Shown here: positions 6,232 to 6,437 of the stretch, one piece after another
How positions within the stretch are numbered: position 1 is the first letter of the stretch
Layout of the letters: every line of letters begins with the position of its first letter
Position numbers and translations under genes: made by a program
The notes under the pieces: generated by a model
What the model saw: only the letters and a program-made list of their open reading frames with translations
The model's database searches: none
Told to the model about the DNA's origin: nothing
Source: Candidatus Latescibacteria bacterium 4484_7
GTDB taxonomy: Bacteria > Krumholzibacteriota > Krumholzibacteriia > Krumholzibacteriales > Krumholzibacteriaceae
Direction: 5' to 3'
Length of the DNA: 6,437 nucleotides
Assembly: GCA_002085285.1 (NCBI GenBank)
Contig: NATK01000095.1
Coordinates: 1 to 6,437, forward strand

Positions 6232-6264
6232 TCCAGGCCTTATTTGAGATCTGTGCCGCCTGGA
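6232..6264 (+). repeat. Stem-loop in the gltX leader
   Basis: TCCAGGC (6232-6238) is perfectly complementary to GCCTGGA (6258-6264), with a 19-nt loop. The 3' arm runs into GGAGG (6262-6266), a potential ribosome binding sequence, though the closer AGAGG at 6271-6275 is left free. No T-run follows, so it is not an intrinsic terminator. A leader or regulatory role is speculation. Confidence 0.3.
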
Positions 6265-6285
6265 GGTTAGAGAGGTCTTGTATCT

Positions 6286-6437
6286 ATGGTTAGAGTGAGA
6301 TTTGCACCGAGCCCCACGGGCTACCTCCACATGGGAGGGGCAAGAACTGCACTTTTCAACTGGCTCTTCGCCCGCCATGAGGGAGGTGCATTCATACTGC
6401 GTATCGAGGACACCGATCTCTCGCGCTCTACGAGGGA
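6286..6437 (+). CDS. gltX: Glutamyl-tRNA synthetase, N-terminal part (cut by window end)
   Basis: GltX charges tRNA(Glu), and in many bacteria also tRNA(Gln), with glutamate using ATP. Only the first 50 codons are present, with no stop before the edge. They encode the start of a class I synthetase Rossmann fold: VRFAPSPTGYLHMGGARTAL followed by NWLFARHEGG and the typical RIEDTDLSRS. The class I HIGH signature appears as HMGG (15-18), close to the HIGG or HVGG usual in bacterial GluRS. The start ATG 6286 places the FAPSPTG motif at its usual distance from the N-terminus and has AGAGG at 6271-6275. Whether this enzyme is discriminating or non-discriminating cannot be judged from this fragment. 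It follows ispF by 167 nt and shares the ispD-ispF-gltX order with Bacillus subtilis. Confidence 0.95.
   Translation, partial: MVRVRFAPSPTGYLHMGGARTALFNWLFARHEGGAFILRIEDTDLSRSTR

Noticed and set aside
1..6437. Mobile elements, CRISPR arrays, defence genes, tRNA or rRNA genes
   Set aside because: I looked through both strands and found no transposase, integrase, regularly spaced repeats, cloverleaf-like sequence or rRNA motifs. All space is accounted for by housekeeping genes and short gaps.

Overview
The window reads as a compact, same-strand block of housekeeping genes from a diderm (Gram-negative-type) bacterium. The diderm inference comes from a complete MlaE-MlaF-MlaD lipid transporter core, which works between the inner and outer membranes. 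Codon use is moderately GC-rich, with many AGG/AGA arginine and ATA isoleucine codons. The permease-ATPase-MCE order resembles that seen in the FCB superphylum and related uncultivated lineages, but nothing here fixes the phylum and I give that only as a weak inference.

Layout, all on the + strand: (1) a family 4 (Fe-S) uracil-DNA glycosylase gene, whose 5' part appears frameshifted by a 7-bp tandem duplication at 203-216; (2) dnaB, the replicative helicase, starting directly after the glycosylase stop codon; (3) mlaE, mlaF and mlaD, with mlaE overlapping the dnaB stop by one base; (4) ispD and ispF, the third and fifth enzymes of the MEP isoprenoid pathway; (5) the first 50 codons of gltX (glutamyl-tRNA synthetase), cut by the window end. 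Spacing from 128 to 4727 is tight (0-55 nt between genes), consistent with one transcript. The ispD-ispF gap (130 nt) and ispF-gltX gap (167 nt) are looser. The latter holds two candidate sigma70-type promoters and a stem-loop, so gltX may have its own transcription start. The ispD-ispF-gltX order is also found in Bacillus subtilis.

The genes cover four processes: uracil removal from DNA and fork unwinding (glycosylase, DnaB), outer-membrane lipid homeostasis (Mla), isoprenoid precursor synthesis (IspD, IspF) and tRNA charging (GltX). I see no mobile element, CRISPR array, defence island, tRNA or rRNA, and no entirely new system.

Three points merit a second look. The glycosylase reading frame is broken by an exact 7-bp duplication. 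The peptide encoded just before the break contains QASLF, which resembles the bacterial beta-clamp-binding pentapeptide, so the ancestral enzyme may have been tethered to the replication clamp. IspF carries a Phe-to-Pro and an Arg-to-Glu change at positions that in E. coli IspF line the central cavity of the trimer.
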